Shown in pieces: positions 36,196 to 47,198 of a stretch of DNA of 64,000 bases. Positions within the stretch are counted from its first letter, which is position 1, and every line of letters starts with the position of its first letter. The stretch is from Magnolia sinica. Its lineage: Eukaryota; Streptophyta; Magnoliopsida; Magnoliales; Magnoliaceae. Position numbers and translations under genes: made by a program. The DNA is taken from contig NC_080588.1 in the NCBI RefSeq assembly GCF_029962835.1, forward strand, positions 68,106,501-68,170,500, given 5' to 3'. The notes under the pieces were generated by a model. It worked only from the letters and a program-made list of their open reading frames with translations. It was not told where the DNA came from and searched no databases.

Positions 36196-39100
36196 TAACG
36201 TCCTGAATTTCACTGTTTTGGATTTCTAAAAATCTTTGAAAATTTTTCTATTAATTTACTTATAATATCACTTAATAACCATTAACACTCAATGTTAGTT
36301 TATACAGGGGTGGTACCAGTAAAGAACCGCATAAGTCTGATTAATCAACCGTAAGAAGCCAACGAATCCGCCCGATCACTTGAATATCAAGTTTAGCCCC
36401 ATGATTTACTCACATAGGACCCAAATCTAATCGACCCATCGCTAACTAATCAAGACAATCATAACTAAATTAAAGATCTAACCGAAGCCGAGTCGGATAA
36501 GGCCCGGATCTTAACTAATAAATCAAATCAACCTCATTACTCTTTTAGCCTAAAACTGAAGGTTTAAAGTAATTATGACCAAATCTCCAATTTCAATAGA
36601 TATAAATAGGACACACTACGAACATAGTTAATCCAAACCCTAATCATTGCCCACGAGAAATCTCAATACTTAATTCATTCAAGAAATGCCCCGATTTTTC
36701 AAACAAGCTCTAGATCGCTCGTTGGTGGGCTACTAGTTCCAAAACTATAAAATAATGTCCGTCTTACTGGGCTTGACGTCCATCGCGAAAGTCGGACCTG
36801 GATACTATCCAAAACCGATCAACTTGAGCCAAAGGACGAGTGCATGAGAAGTGCAAATACCCTAAAGAAATAAGCTAAAACTTAAGTGAATTGGGTCGTT
36901 CACTCTTATGCAAAGTTGAGAATTTCGGACCGTCGGTTTACGACCAAACTTCACACATGGAGCAGGGATATTTCCCTGCTCATATCCGTATAGCCGCGGC
37001 CCCGATCGACCAACGGTGACCGTTGAACAAACTTCTAATTATATCTGTCGATCGGCGCATTTAAATGGCGAACTGATCATATCCATGCATAGATCATCAT
37101 TAGGGCTAACTATTTTACGGTGTATATCAATATATACGCCCCATAGTGAGCCCTAGAGCTTAAAAAGACTCTCCTATAGGGCTAATATACTAAAAACCTA
37201 GTCCTTGGGGCCATTTACACCAAATCTGGCCCTATATAAGGACTTCTTTGGGGCCACCCTCTCCCCATACGAATTTACCTTAGAGAAAGGAAAAAGAAAA
37301 AGAGAGAAAGAGAAGAAAAAGAGAGAGTGAGAGAGAAAGTGGGAGCCACCACCTTGCATGCATCCCCGGCTGTCGAATCTCGTCTATTCCGACCTCTTCT
37401 CCCCTTCTCCCTTAAAATCTTCAAATTTCTTGTTATTGGAAAAGGGATCTCACCCTAATTAAGGTAATGTGGTGATTCTCCATTTAATTTTCATGAATTT
37501 CAGCTTTATCTTTGATCCTTGTGTATTCTACACAATATAAGGCCCCGACACTTCAAGCCTACGTACCCGGAGCCGTTAGGATCGCCTCTTCACTCTCCGA
37601 TCGTAATTAGGTGCGGACTATTATCCTTAGGTGGCCTAGCACCAATTCTACTATGCGTTTAATGATTATGAATGTTAGGATGATGTGCTTGAGAAATCTA
37701 TAGAGAGAACCTAGCCAATACCCTACATGATAGGTCCCACTAAATTCCATGAAATGATTAAATGTTGTTTATTTGTTCTTCAACATGATTAGGTTTAATT
37801 TTTGTGTGGCATGTTCATCCCATATATGATTTTAGTATAACCTTCCTTGTGACATGTTTGATTGCATAAAATTCTTGTTATATGTTAGTGCTTGCATCAA
37901 TCCTTGTGGTATGTTTGTGCTATGAATGATGTATAACTCTTGATCTTTTTAGTAACCCATTATAACATACATGTACATTAATTTTGTATTTTGTTAGTGG
38001 TTGCATTGTAGAAAAAATCTAAATTTTATGTTTATTGTATGAGAGCATGACTTTACTCATGTAGAAGATGAATCCTGAATTGTTGAAATATTATTGAATG
38101 TCATAAACCCCTGGGTTGGTCAGGGAACTGAAGTGGGAGAAGGTGGTCCCGTTGGTAGGACCATCCTGCGACTAAACCAGCAGATTTAGGCGGATGCGAA
38201 TGGGTGACAGTAGTTGGACTACATGGGTTGCTTGTACTTGATGTCGTCCATCAAGTACTCACCTGAACTCACATGGTCTAGTTTACTTACTGACCAACCA
38301 TGTTTGTGAACCATGTCTGCTCACGCCTGTATGGAACCTGAAACATCATTCAATCATTGAAGTCCATTGATAACTATTTGAAACCGATCCATTGACTCAA
38401 GAGCCAGGCATGGTGGAATGGGACACTTTGTCTGAGCTGTCGGCCTACGCTGGGGTGACGAGCCTCCTCGTAGTGACCGCGAGTGATCCATCTTCTCAGA
38501 ACTCCCCATGTGCTTGAAATCAGGGATGGAGAATTCGATGGGATCAAAGATCGCGGGGTCCTGGCCTCGCACGTTGAGGGGCCTTGGCCTCGCAACCAGT
38601 TGAGGGCAATGATACGCGGGGTGTACCAGTTTTTCCAATCTGCTGGATGAACGGAATTAACTAAATACTCGGCTAACATTATCCATGCATCGCATTAGTT
38701 AGGATTTGGCGACTCGGCAGTTGAGGTCGCAATGAGGGTGGTTGGTCATGCGCGATCGTTAGACAAAGTCGCTCGAGGGAGTGTTGTTGTGAGGGCATAC
38801 ATCATATCATAATGCATGCATATGTATTAACAAGATTAGTTAGGAATCTGTGAATGTATGCCTTTTATCAAATTCGTTGTATAATTGATGCTTGTTGTAA
38901 CTTAAGGCTAATAATAACCACTGAGTTAGCTACTCACTCCCACTCTGGGACGGTGTTTTAAAACACCAACCAGACACGTCATTAGATGCAGGCGAGAGAG
39001 AGCTTGACGAGCTGAGCGGGGTGAGCACAGATAAGGAAGATGAGCTTTCCTGCTACCAAACTTTCAGCGGATCCTTTTAGTTTGAGTTCGGGCTACCATG

Positions 39101-39300
39101 GGGTATAGGGTAAGACTCTAGTCGCTTTGGGTCATGTATGGGTGGGACTAGTTCCCTATTTAGATGATTTGAGATTTGCGGTTTAGATATTTTTAAATTT
39201 AATGGCACTTGATACTGCTTTATGACTTATTTATGCTTCATGCCTTGTTAAACTCTCCATTGTTTCCGATCTTGGGATCCTATAAGGAGGATTTTTTTCA
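36196..39300 (+). mobile_element. Second LTR-like segment nested in the first
   Basis: After 62 bp of the outer LTR the sequence changes at TGTAACGTCCTGAATTTC. A CCTATATAAGGAC box at about 37233 is followed by an A/G- and then C/T-rich leader and a long non-coding stretch, the look of a long gypsy LTR. The right end is uncertain (about 39270-39335) and no 5-bp duplication was confirmed. No capsid or polymerase domains seen. Confidence 0.45.
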
Positions 39301-39615
39301 GCATGAATTTATTCCGTAACAAGCATAACCATAAGCATAACCCACGAACAATAACCAAGATACCATTACAAAATCCACTATGATAAAAAAACTTTAAGGT
39401 ATAATGCGCATAAAGGGAAATACAATAACAGAATCAGAAGCTCCAAAAGTCCACTGCACGCTTCAATCTCAATGCTGTTGTGGAGTCCTAGCGTCACCTG
39501 CACGCAACAGTCATGCATAAGCTTAGGAAAAACTTAGAGGGTGGTGAGAGTGTGTGCGCAATATAAGCGTGCTTAGAATGTAATATCAGAGTAATACGGA
39601 ATATACTGGTGAATC

Positions 39616-39741
39616 CATGAATATTATCAGCCGTACCAAGGCTATACGATGTAAGGCATGAATGCTATCAGCCATATTAAGGCTATGCAATGCAAAGCGT
39701 GAATGATGCCGACCATACCAAGGTCATGTGATGCAAGATAC
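39616..39741. repeat. Three tandem units of about 41 bp
   Basis: ATCAGCC..TA..AAGGCTAT-type units with GCATGAATG spacers repeat three times inside the outer LTR. Confidence 0.7.
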
Positions 39742-40699
39742 AACTCAAGCATACTAGTCCTCATCTGAATCCACATAGCAATGCAGCTCATCATTAGAAC
39801 ATCAAATATCAATACAGTTCTCATGCTGGACAATCACTGGGGTCTAGTACACTCTGCGCCAACTTATCATCCTTATCTGAGTGCATAACTGGGTAAGTGG
39901 AAAAGATCTCACTATCCGCCTGCCAATATCGGGCCCGACTCGTTAATAGCGAACCCATTCCTCAAGCTAGTCAAACTCAACCTAGATATTGCCCCCTCAC
40001 TCAGGCGGATAAGGTCACACCCATTTCCAACCGACCACGACACAGTGGGAGACGCGACCTACTGGTATACGGCCCTCGTGCGCTCATGTATCCACTCGGT
40101 CTCGATGTTAGAGTTATTATCTGGTACCATCGGGTTTAGAAATTTTCACCCAGGGACATCTATGATGGCCCGATGCTAATAACAGTATTTCTGGTATCCA
40201 ATCCGGCCCTCCACGATGTGCCTGTGGAGGCCATGACCCTGATGTCGCTAGGGCGTATAGTAACCACATCACACAATGCAAGATGCATGAGTTATATAAT
40301 CCAGTCATATATCAATCCTGTGTAATGGCCAACCTTATCTCATCACAAGCATGCAGATGATGCGTATAGACATGTATCATGATGCTATGTTATCACATAC
40401 TTATAATCAGTATCGATAATCATCATCGATAGTTAACCTATATGCAAGGCGGGGTCCATAGATGAACAGCCGATCTAAACCATAATATATAAATCGGCCC
40501 TCGGCCGTGGATGTATCAAATCCGATAGCACGAGGAGCCATCTGTCTACGACGATGATGGACCATACAACATCAATGGGGCCCAATGATTTGGGTTAACC
40601 CATTAAGAGAATGATGAGAATGTGCCTAACAAGGCCTAAGGGAAGGTCACGATGTGGACATTTAACCATCATTGCCCATTAATGTGGACATTTAACCAA

Positions 40700-41290
40700 C
40701 ATTGCTCCCAAGGAGTGGCCCACATAGAGTTAAACATATAGTGAGCCCATGGCCTCACATAAGGGCCTCACATACATTATAATGGGCCTCACAAGGGCCT
40801 AAAATACATCACATCGGGCCTCACCAAATGGGCTATAAATACATTACAATGGGCCCCACGAAATAAGCCACAAATACATCATAATGGGCCTCACATACAT
40901 CACTTTGGGCCTCATGCACATCAGATTGGGCCTCATCAAATGGGCCTCATACACATCAGATTGGGCCTCACATATGGGCCTCATGTATATCAGATTGGAC
41001 CTCACATATGGGCCTCATGCACATCAGATTGAGCCTCATCAAATGGGCCTCATACACATTAGATTGGGCCTCTCATATAGGCCTCACGTAAAGGGTCTAA
41101 TGTACACCACGATAGGCCTTACTCATGGGCCACATATGCACCACATTGGGCCTCACTCATGGGCCACATATTAATCATAATGGGCCTCACTCATGGGCTT
41201 CACATACATCACATAGGCCGCATCACATGGGCCTCATATACTTTAAGTGGGCCGGATCACATGGGTCGCACCAATGGGCCCACTGACCTG
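40700..41290. repeat. GGGCCTCA minisatellite
   Basis: Dozens of drifting units built from ATGGGCCTCA and CACATCAGATTGGGCCTCA, about 15-32 bp each, in the outer LTR. They create a spurious open frame rich in GL, HI and MGL words. The array is decayed, with clearest repeats at 40895-41070. Confidence 0.85.
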
Positions 41291-41898
41291 GCCGGTCTAT
41301 CTACACCATTCATCTATTTTAGAGATCGTTTTAGAGCATTTTCCAAAAATGAATCATATCGAAAGATCATCTGGACCGTACCACAAATAGCAGTGGAGAT
41401 AATGATTTACACTGTTAAAACTTCACAGGGCCCACCATCACGTTTATTTTCCATCCAATCTGTTCATACGATCATAAAGACCTGAATCAAGAGGAAAAAT
41501 AAATATCATATTGATCTAGAACTCCTATGATCCCTTAAGGATTTCAATGGTAGTTGTTCAATCCCCCACTAATATTTGCAATGTGGTCCACCCGATAGGT
41601 GAATTTGAATATAACACATACATCATACGGGATCCATTGAGCTTGCAGACGTCAATACAGCAGCTATTGCTGCTCGTGGGTCCCCACCCTCCAGATGGAT
41701 GGTGTGATATAACATATTCCTCGTGATCAGGACCCACAAATGGACGGTTGGCGTGGATGAAACCCATACATCTGATGGGTTCCACGGAACTTGCTGACGT
41801 CACTACATCAGCTATATAGCTGGTGTGAGGTACTCTAGCCAATCCGTTAGCAGGTGGGTCCCACATGGGGCCCACCACACACACACATATATAATAAA

Positions 41899-41949
<51 letters not shown>

Positions 41950-42380
41950 TATTATTATCATTATTATTTTTTGAGAACTCCAGCATCCAACGTCCAGGCC
42001 TGGATGGACAGCTAGATGTAAAACACATATATCATGGTAGTCCCCACCATCCAGACCACTAGACGGTGTGGATTAAGACATTTGCATCATGTGTGGGTCG
42101 CACACGGATGAAAGGTTTGGATATAAAACATATCTCATAATCAGGGCCCACAGAACTTGATAATGCCAATACAGCAGCTGTCCAGCTGCTGGACTGCCAG
42201 ATGGACGGCCTAGATTTAACACATATATCTCATGATCAGACCTGCTGACGTCAAGTGCAAGCCCCACGTTCTGCATTAAGTTGATATTTGTGTTTTTACT
42301 TCATCCAGGCTTGTCCAAATAGACAGGTAGCGAGGTGGGGCCTAACACATGGATGGTCTAGATCAGGTGGGCCACATTCC
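41290..42380. repeat. MITE fragments within the outer LTR
   Basis: Several pieces of the Mutator-type MITE superfamily occur here: ATACATCTGATGGGTTCC, TAGCCAATCCGTTAGC and repeated TACTGACGTCA/CAGCAGCT-type words around 41640-41830 and 42160-42190. Individual ends are not clear. Confidence 0.45.
41890..41970. repeat. (ATA)n/(ATT)n microsatellite
   Basis: A run of AAT units followed by ATT units forms a self-complementary stretch. Confidence 0.9.
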
Positions 42381-42383
42381 ATC

Positions 42384-42387
<4 letters not shown>

Positions 42388-42441
<54 letters not shown>
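42388..42441. repeat. (GA)n microsatellite
   Basis: About 27 uninterrupted GA units inside the outer LTR; a second GA run lies at 42850-42882. Confidence 0.95.
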
Positions 42442-42444
<3 letters not shown>

Positions 42445-42847
42445 GGTGTAGTGGAGGGACCCCACCACTATGGGCCCTCTTTGATTACAACACATACATC
42501 ATAATGGGTCCCATCACAAGTGGGCCTTCAAATGAAAATCAACGGTGGATATCTTACAATCACCCACCAATATCACTCCTTTAGTTCCTTGGACTCCTTG
42601 GCTCCTAAGCTAGCTCTTTAAGGGTTGATGATGAAGTTTTGATGGTTGGATGGGAAGATTTGGTGGTACGAAGATGGGTCCTCCCTTGGTTTCTTTTCTC
42701 CACTTAGGATTTTTTTCTGATGGTTGCTTGGGAAATGGAGGGAGATAAGATGGAATGGGTGAGAGATGGGAGAGAGGAATGAATGTTGTAAGGAGAGACA
42801 ACATAAAGGGTATGAGCTAGGTTGATTTTGGATGAGAGAGGGATGGG

Positions 42848-42884
<37 letters not shown>

Positions 42885-43516
42885 GACTTTGGATAAGGCT
42901 TGTGTAAGAGAGGGATGGGTTGTATACTTGGCTTGTGATTGAGTGATTGATGTGATAAGTTATAGAGATTCTCTCGAAATTCACAATGCATGGCGTTTCT
43001 TGAAAATAAACGTGGGCCCATAACTCCTGACCTGAGTATCGCATCGACGTGCGTTGGCGCGGTCGCTAGGGTACAAGTTTCGAGTTGAGCCGATTCGGGT
43101 TGATAGGGTACGACTCAGGGTCGCGCGCAAATGCTGTCTACGCATTGCTGGTTGTCGGAATTCAATGGGGAGGACCATGAGATCCTAAGGAATAGTACGA
43201 ACTATAATACGGGCCTTATAAGTACCGTCGATGCATAGTGAGTATCAACGATCCACAGTAACTTTTGACCCACTTTTGAGAAGCATTCATTAATTTCAAC
43301 ATTCATTGCATTCATCCATTATAACATTCTTTTATTTTCAAAATTCATTCATTATAGTATTCTTCAATTACAAAATTCATTTATTTCACAAACTCCCACT
43401 ATTTATACCAAAATAATAATAATAATAATAATAATAAGGGAAACACCGCACTCTACTCTCTTTTACAAACTCCCATCAGTGATTAAAAAAAAAAAAACCA
43501 CGTACCTTTGCCCGTT

Positions 43517-44100
43517 ATAAATTTTACATTGGAGAGAGTGGTCAAAAATATTTAAAAAAAATACCCAAAAGCTTGCTAGAATTGAGGGAACGAGACAAGA
43601 AGCTCATTGGAGTAGGTCTCATGGAGGTGTTAATGGTAAACTATTATGAAAAAAAAAGAAAAAAAATGTTAAATGGCCTTCTGTGCAAGGGACCCACCTA
43701 TTAAACCCATTTTACATATTGTGTGAGGCCCATTGAAACGTTTTGTAGTAAATCCAAGTCGTCCATATAAAAGAATGTTTTAATTTCATGCAATCTATCA
43801 ATGTTTGAGGACAAAACTCATCACATATATCACACAGAGGAATAATTTATAATTAACTCATGATATTAATATAGTTGTGGGCCACAAATATTTAGTTCTT
43901 TTTTAAATGACTAACTTTGCAAAAGCTAATCCCATAGTAGACGGGTATTTTTGTCTTAAAAAAATATTAAGTGTCCAATAATTAAATAAATAATGGGGTT
44001 AGATGATGAGATCAACACTTTTATTATGCCATAATTAAAAATTATTTTAATTAATTTCTCCTCCATCAAATATTACAGAGTGTGAACCATGGTAGGAAAT
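43517..44100. other. AT-rich intergenic sequence, nothing recognised
   Basis: No gene or element ends are seen between the fold-back element and the nested MITEs. Confidence 0.4.
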
Positions 44101-45090
44101 CAGCGGCCCCCACTTTGGTGGATCTTTTATTGTGGGGCCACCTTGATTTATTTGCGGTATATCCATGCCATCCATTAGTTTTTGATAGCTCATTTAAATG
44201 AATACGCCCAAAAATGAGGTAATCTCAGGTGGACCACATCATAGGAAACGGTGGTGATTGACCATTTAAAACTTTCTCGCAGTAACATGAGCTTTCGATG
44301 AAGCTGATATTTGTATTTTTCCTTCACACACGTATGCGTGACCTTATAATCAATTAAACATCACAGCGGGGCTACGAAATTTGTATTGATGCACGTTTAA
44401 TCACCACCATTTCTTTTGGCGTGGTCCACCTGAGTGTTGGATCTGCCTCTGTTTTTGGGCGCGGATTGGCTACTGACAGGTTGAGTAGCGAAACTGCCAC
44501 TGAAGTGACGTCACTAAGTTCTGTGGGCCCCACCAGGATGTATGTTTTGTATCCACGCCGTCCATCCATATGGAGAGATCAATTAAGGGTAAGATTCAAA
44601 GAACGAGTCACATCCAAAGATCCAGTGGACCCCATTAGAGAAAACAGTGGGGAGGGTGACACCACCGTTAAAAAATTCTAAAGGCCACAAAAGTTTTAGA
44701 TCAAGCTGATATTCGTGTTTTCCCTTCTTTAATGTCTTTTTTAATCTTTGAACAGGTTGAATTTCGAAAAAAAAAAAATCATGGTGGGCCTCAGGAAGGT
44801 TTCAACGGTTGGCATCAATCTTGCCTCTGTTTTCTTCGGTGGGGTCCACTAAAGCTTTGGACCTATCTCGTTCTCTAGTTCATGCCTTAAAATACTATCT
44901 CCAAATGAATGGACGTTGTGGATACAGCACATACATCATAGTGGTCCACAGAACTTGGTGACGTCACTTTAGTAGCAGACTCGCGCTACTCAACCTGTCA
45001 GTATCAAATCCGCGTCCTCATTTTTGCCCAATGTTAAAAGGAGCTGGAAAATGGATGGACGGCGTGGATATACAACACATACATGAATGT
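44100..45090. mobile_element. Mutator-type MITE interrupted by another MITE
   Basis: The left half (44100-44457) runs to GTGTTGGATCTGCCTCT and the right half resumes at 45018 with TCATTTTTGCCCAATG and GGAGCTGGAAAATGGATGGA. Together they follow the order seen in other complete family copies (…GATCTGCCTCATTTTTGGGC…). Outer ends are approximate. Confidence 0.6.
44458..45017. mobile_element. Inner Mutator-type MITE, 560 bp
   Basis: Begins GGCGCGGATTGGCTACTGAC and ends with the inverted GTCAGTATCAAATCCGCGTCC-like end (one gap-like difference). Both arms carry AGGTTGAGTAGCG and GTGACGTCACT. Flanks CTGTTTTTG and TCATTTTTG fit a decayed 9-bp duplication of the outer element's sequence. Confidence 0.75.
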
Positions 45091-46528
45091 AGGCCCCACA
45101 ATCAGGGATCCACCGACGTAGGTGGATCAGGCGATCCACCGAATCGGGGCCCGAAATTGGCGGTCCGTGAGGATCGACGTGGTCCAGTGATGTGGGACCC
45201 ACTTGATCAGAGCCCTTACTTTACATGGGATGGGAATCTTCTTCTTTTTGTTGTTTTTTTTTTTTTTTTTTTCAGGAAATGATATTTACATCCCATGTTT
45301 TTATGCAGACCCCTTTTACTTCTAATATGGTAAGAGAAAATGTACCTTTCCGAGTTACAAAACTACCAGAAAAGGAGTGCATGAATCAAATAAAAGAAAG
45401 TTTGTTCAGTCTATATCGCGGATTATGAATAGCAGTATTCATCGCCCGATTTCGGCTACATGCTGAAATGATTTAATGATCCGAACCGTCCATTTTTCTT
45501 ATGATAATCTATAAAGATGGAAATGAAAATTTTCATCTGATTATTTATTTTTAACAGAACCATGTGTAGGTGAATTTTGAAAATGAAAATAAGATTTTCA
45601 AAGGTGTACATTGATAAGATAATCCATAAGTTCAATAATTAATATAATATCTTTTTTTATTCCATTGAAAATACGGACGTTCAGATTATTACATTATCTC
45701 TTCATGTGGGGCCCATGAGACGACTCCATTCATGAGTCGCGATGTTGCCATTCGGCGCGACTCGGAAGGAACCGATGCTGCACCTGACCAGTTGCTCAGA
45801 ATCTATTTAAGTACAGTATTATTCGGTACGCTGAAGGAGTACACCGATCCATACACACATATGGTCATTCTACCCATAGAATGCTCCTAACTCAATCCAA
45901 ACCGTCCAAATTATGGAGATCATTCTAGACGGTTTATGATATAATGTGAAGAAATCGGATGTCAGGACCGTTCATTTGTTATTTAGACGAGGGATCCATG
46001 TGGATCCCACTATATGGACGGTTTGGATCGAGCTTCACGTATGTCACCTGCACATTAGCTGTGTACGTGCGTATGGTGTGGAACCCCGAATTTTGGGGCA
46101 GTGGAGAAATGGAATCCAAGTCTTCGAAAGTTTTCGTACTTTGACCCCACAAAAGAAAGTCTTGAAACTCTGCACGAGTGTAGAGCTATTAAAACACGTA
46201 TGGGAGATCCAATCTATTAATAAGTTATACCACATGCTTGTAGATCATATGGATTAAAATAATTCTTATTTTACTAATCAAATAGGTCACAATATGTAGA
46301 AAAAAAGGAAGGATATTGAAATTTGTTTTAGCCTCTCCTGAAGACCAAATGAATAGGAAAATGCCTGATTTTTAAAATGAGAGATCAAAAAATTATGGTC
46401 CACTTTGATGAATGGCTAGGATCTCTTATATGATTTATATATTGGCTCTTGTACTTCCATGTAGATGTCCAGGAAGAATACCGCCCATTTTCCAATTCTA
46501 ACGGTCAATGGAGCGTATTACGTACGGC
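45091..46528. other. Intergenic sequence upstream of the nicotinamidase gene
   Basis: No gene recognised. Short open frames at 45946-46257 show no family. Words such as CCGAACCGTCCATTTTTC and ACGGTTTGGATC suggest old MITE remains. A poly-T run lies at 45249-45271. Confidence 0.4.
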
Positions 46529-47020
46529 CTCGTTCCCATACAAGACGGTACGACCCTTACCATGGGGCCCATCTTGATGTATTTATACTAAATCCATACT
46601 GTCCATAAAAATTTTCATATTATTATAATAAAAATTAAATATAAAAAAATCTTAAGTGGACCATAACATAGGAAAAAGTGTATATTTACCATTAAAAACT
46701 CCTTGTGGGCGAAAAATTGTTTAGATCAAGATGGTATATATTTTTCCATTAATATTGTTCTTGATAACATTTTCAAAAGGTTGGATGGAAATTGAACATT
46801 AATAAATCATTTCAGTGGGCCCTAGGAAAATTTTAATGGTGGAACGTTCAATCAAAATTGTTTCTTACAGTATGGTCGACATGAGATTTGGATTTGATTA
46901 ATTTTTCTGATGATACCCTATAGGAATCTGAAAAAACGGATGGACGGTATGGATTTATAATACATACATCAATATGGGCCCCACGGTAAGGGCTGCTCTG
47001 TCTTGGGTGAGGCCGGAGCC
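46529..47020. mobile_element. MITE abutting the nicotinamidase 5' region
   Basis: CCCTTACCATGGGGCCCATC on the left faces ATATGGGCCCCACGGTAAGGG on the right, and outer parts (ACAAGACGG and GTCTTGGGTGAGGCC) also pair loosely. The interior has the family's GGTTGGATGG and ATTTGGATTTGATTAAT words. Its right end is about 150 bp from the NIC1 start codon, so it supplies part of the promoter or leader. A relative begins at about 61876. Confidence 0.6.
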
Positions 47021-47065
47021 GCACCTAATTCGCTACCCAAAAAACAACCTGCCATCTTCAATCTT

Positions 47066-47153
47066 CTTCAATCTTCGAATGAGTCAAGGTCTCTGCCTCT
47101 CTCTCTCTTCTTCAATCTTCCAAGGAGTCAAGATCTCTGCCTCTCTCTCTCAT
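47066..47153 (+). repeat. 44-bp tandem duplication in the NIC1 leader
   Basis: CTTCAATCTTC..GAGTCAAG.TCTCTGCCTCTCTCTCT occurs twice, 44 bp apart, just upstream of the coding start. The C/T-rich parts resemble plant Y-patch core promoter sequence. Confidence 0.75.
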
Positions 47154-47198
47154 CTCTTAGATTTGAGTGTCAGATATGTTGGAGCTGTTGAAGGGTGA
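47079..47198 (+). promoter_or_regulatory. Upstream ORF overlapping the NIC1 start
   Basis: An ATG in the first leader repeat opens a 39-codon frame (MSQGLCLSLSSS...) ending in TGA at 47196-47198, past the NIC1 ATG at 47176 and in another frame. If the transcript starts upstream of 47079, this would reduce NIC1 translation. The second leader repeat lacks the ATG. A CTCTTAG acceptor-like site at 47154-47160 means a leader intron could remove it. Confidence 0.4.

Larger units (their letters stand above)
36134..43205. mobile_element. LTR-derived insertion, probably gypsy-type and without a second LTR
   Basis: Starts TGTCACGCCCCAAATCC, a terminus I know from gypsy LTRs. AGTAC precedes it (36129-36133) and follows its right end near 43206-43210, a 5-bp target duplication. 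No second copy of the terminus and no coding domains are seen, so it is most like a solo LTR enlarged by later insertions. Leader-like C/T-rich sequence on the minus strand at 42600-42900 hints at minus orientation. It contains a second LTR-like segment, a minisatellite and MITE pieces. It looks broken and old. Confidence 0.55.
34183..43516. mobile_element. Mutator-like fold-back element with inverted arrays, split by an LTR insertion
   Basis: The arm at 34183-34500 (GGGAGTTTGTGAAATGGATG, GTTATAATAGATGAATGC) is repeated in inverted orientation at about 43215-43516. Inside the left part, six diverged units of about 140-230 bp around CATAACTCCCTCGTTACATG run forward (34515-35480), then three run inverted (35735-36110). 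The element is interrupted at 36133/43211 by LTR-derived DNA. Removing that gives about 2.25 kb. Ends are GGCCAAATG / CTTTGCCC. No transposase is visible and a target duplication was not found. Confidence 0.7.

Noticed and set aside
40884-41485. Open frames rich in MGL and HI repeats that could look like a repeat protein
   Set aside because: They are read-outs of the GGGCCTCA minisatellite in an LTR; no start context, no family, no constraint visible.
42288-42584. Open frame with a long (RE)n run
   Set aside because: Pure translation of a GA microsatellite in LTR and MITE debris.
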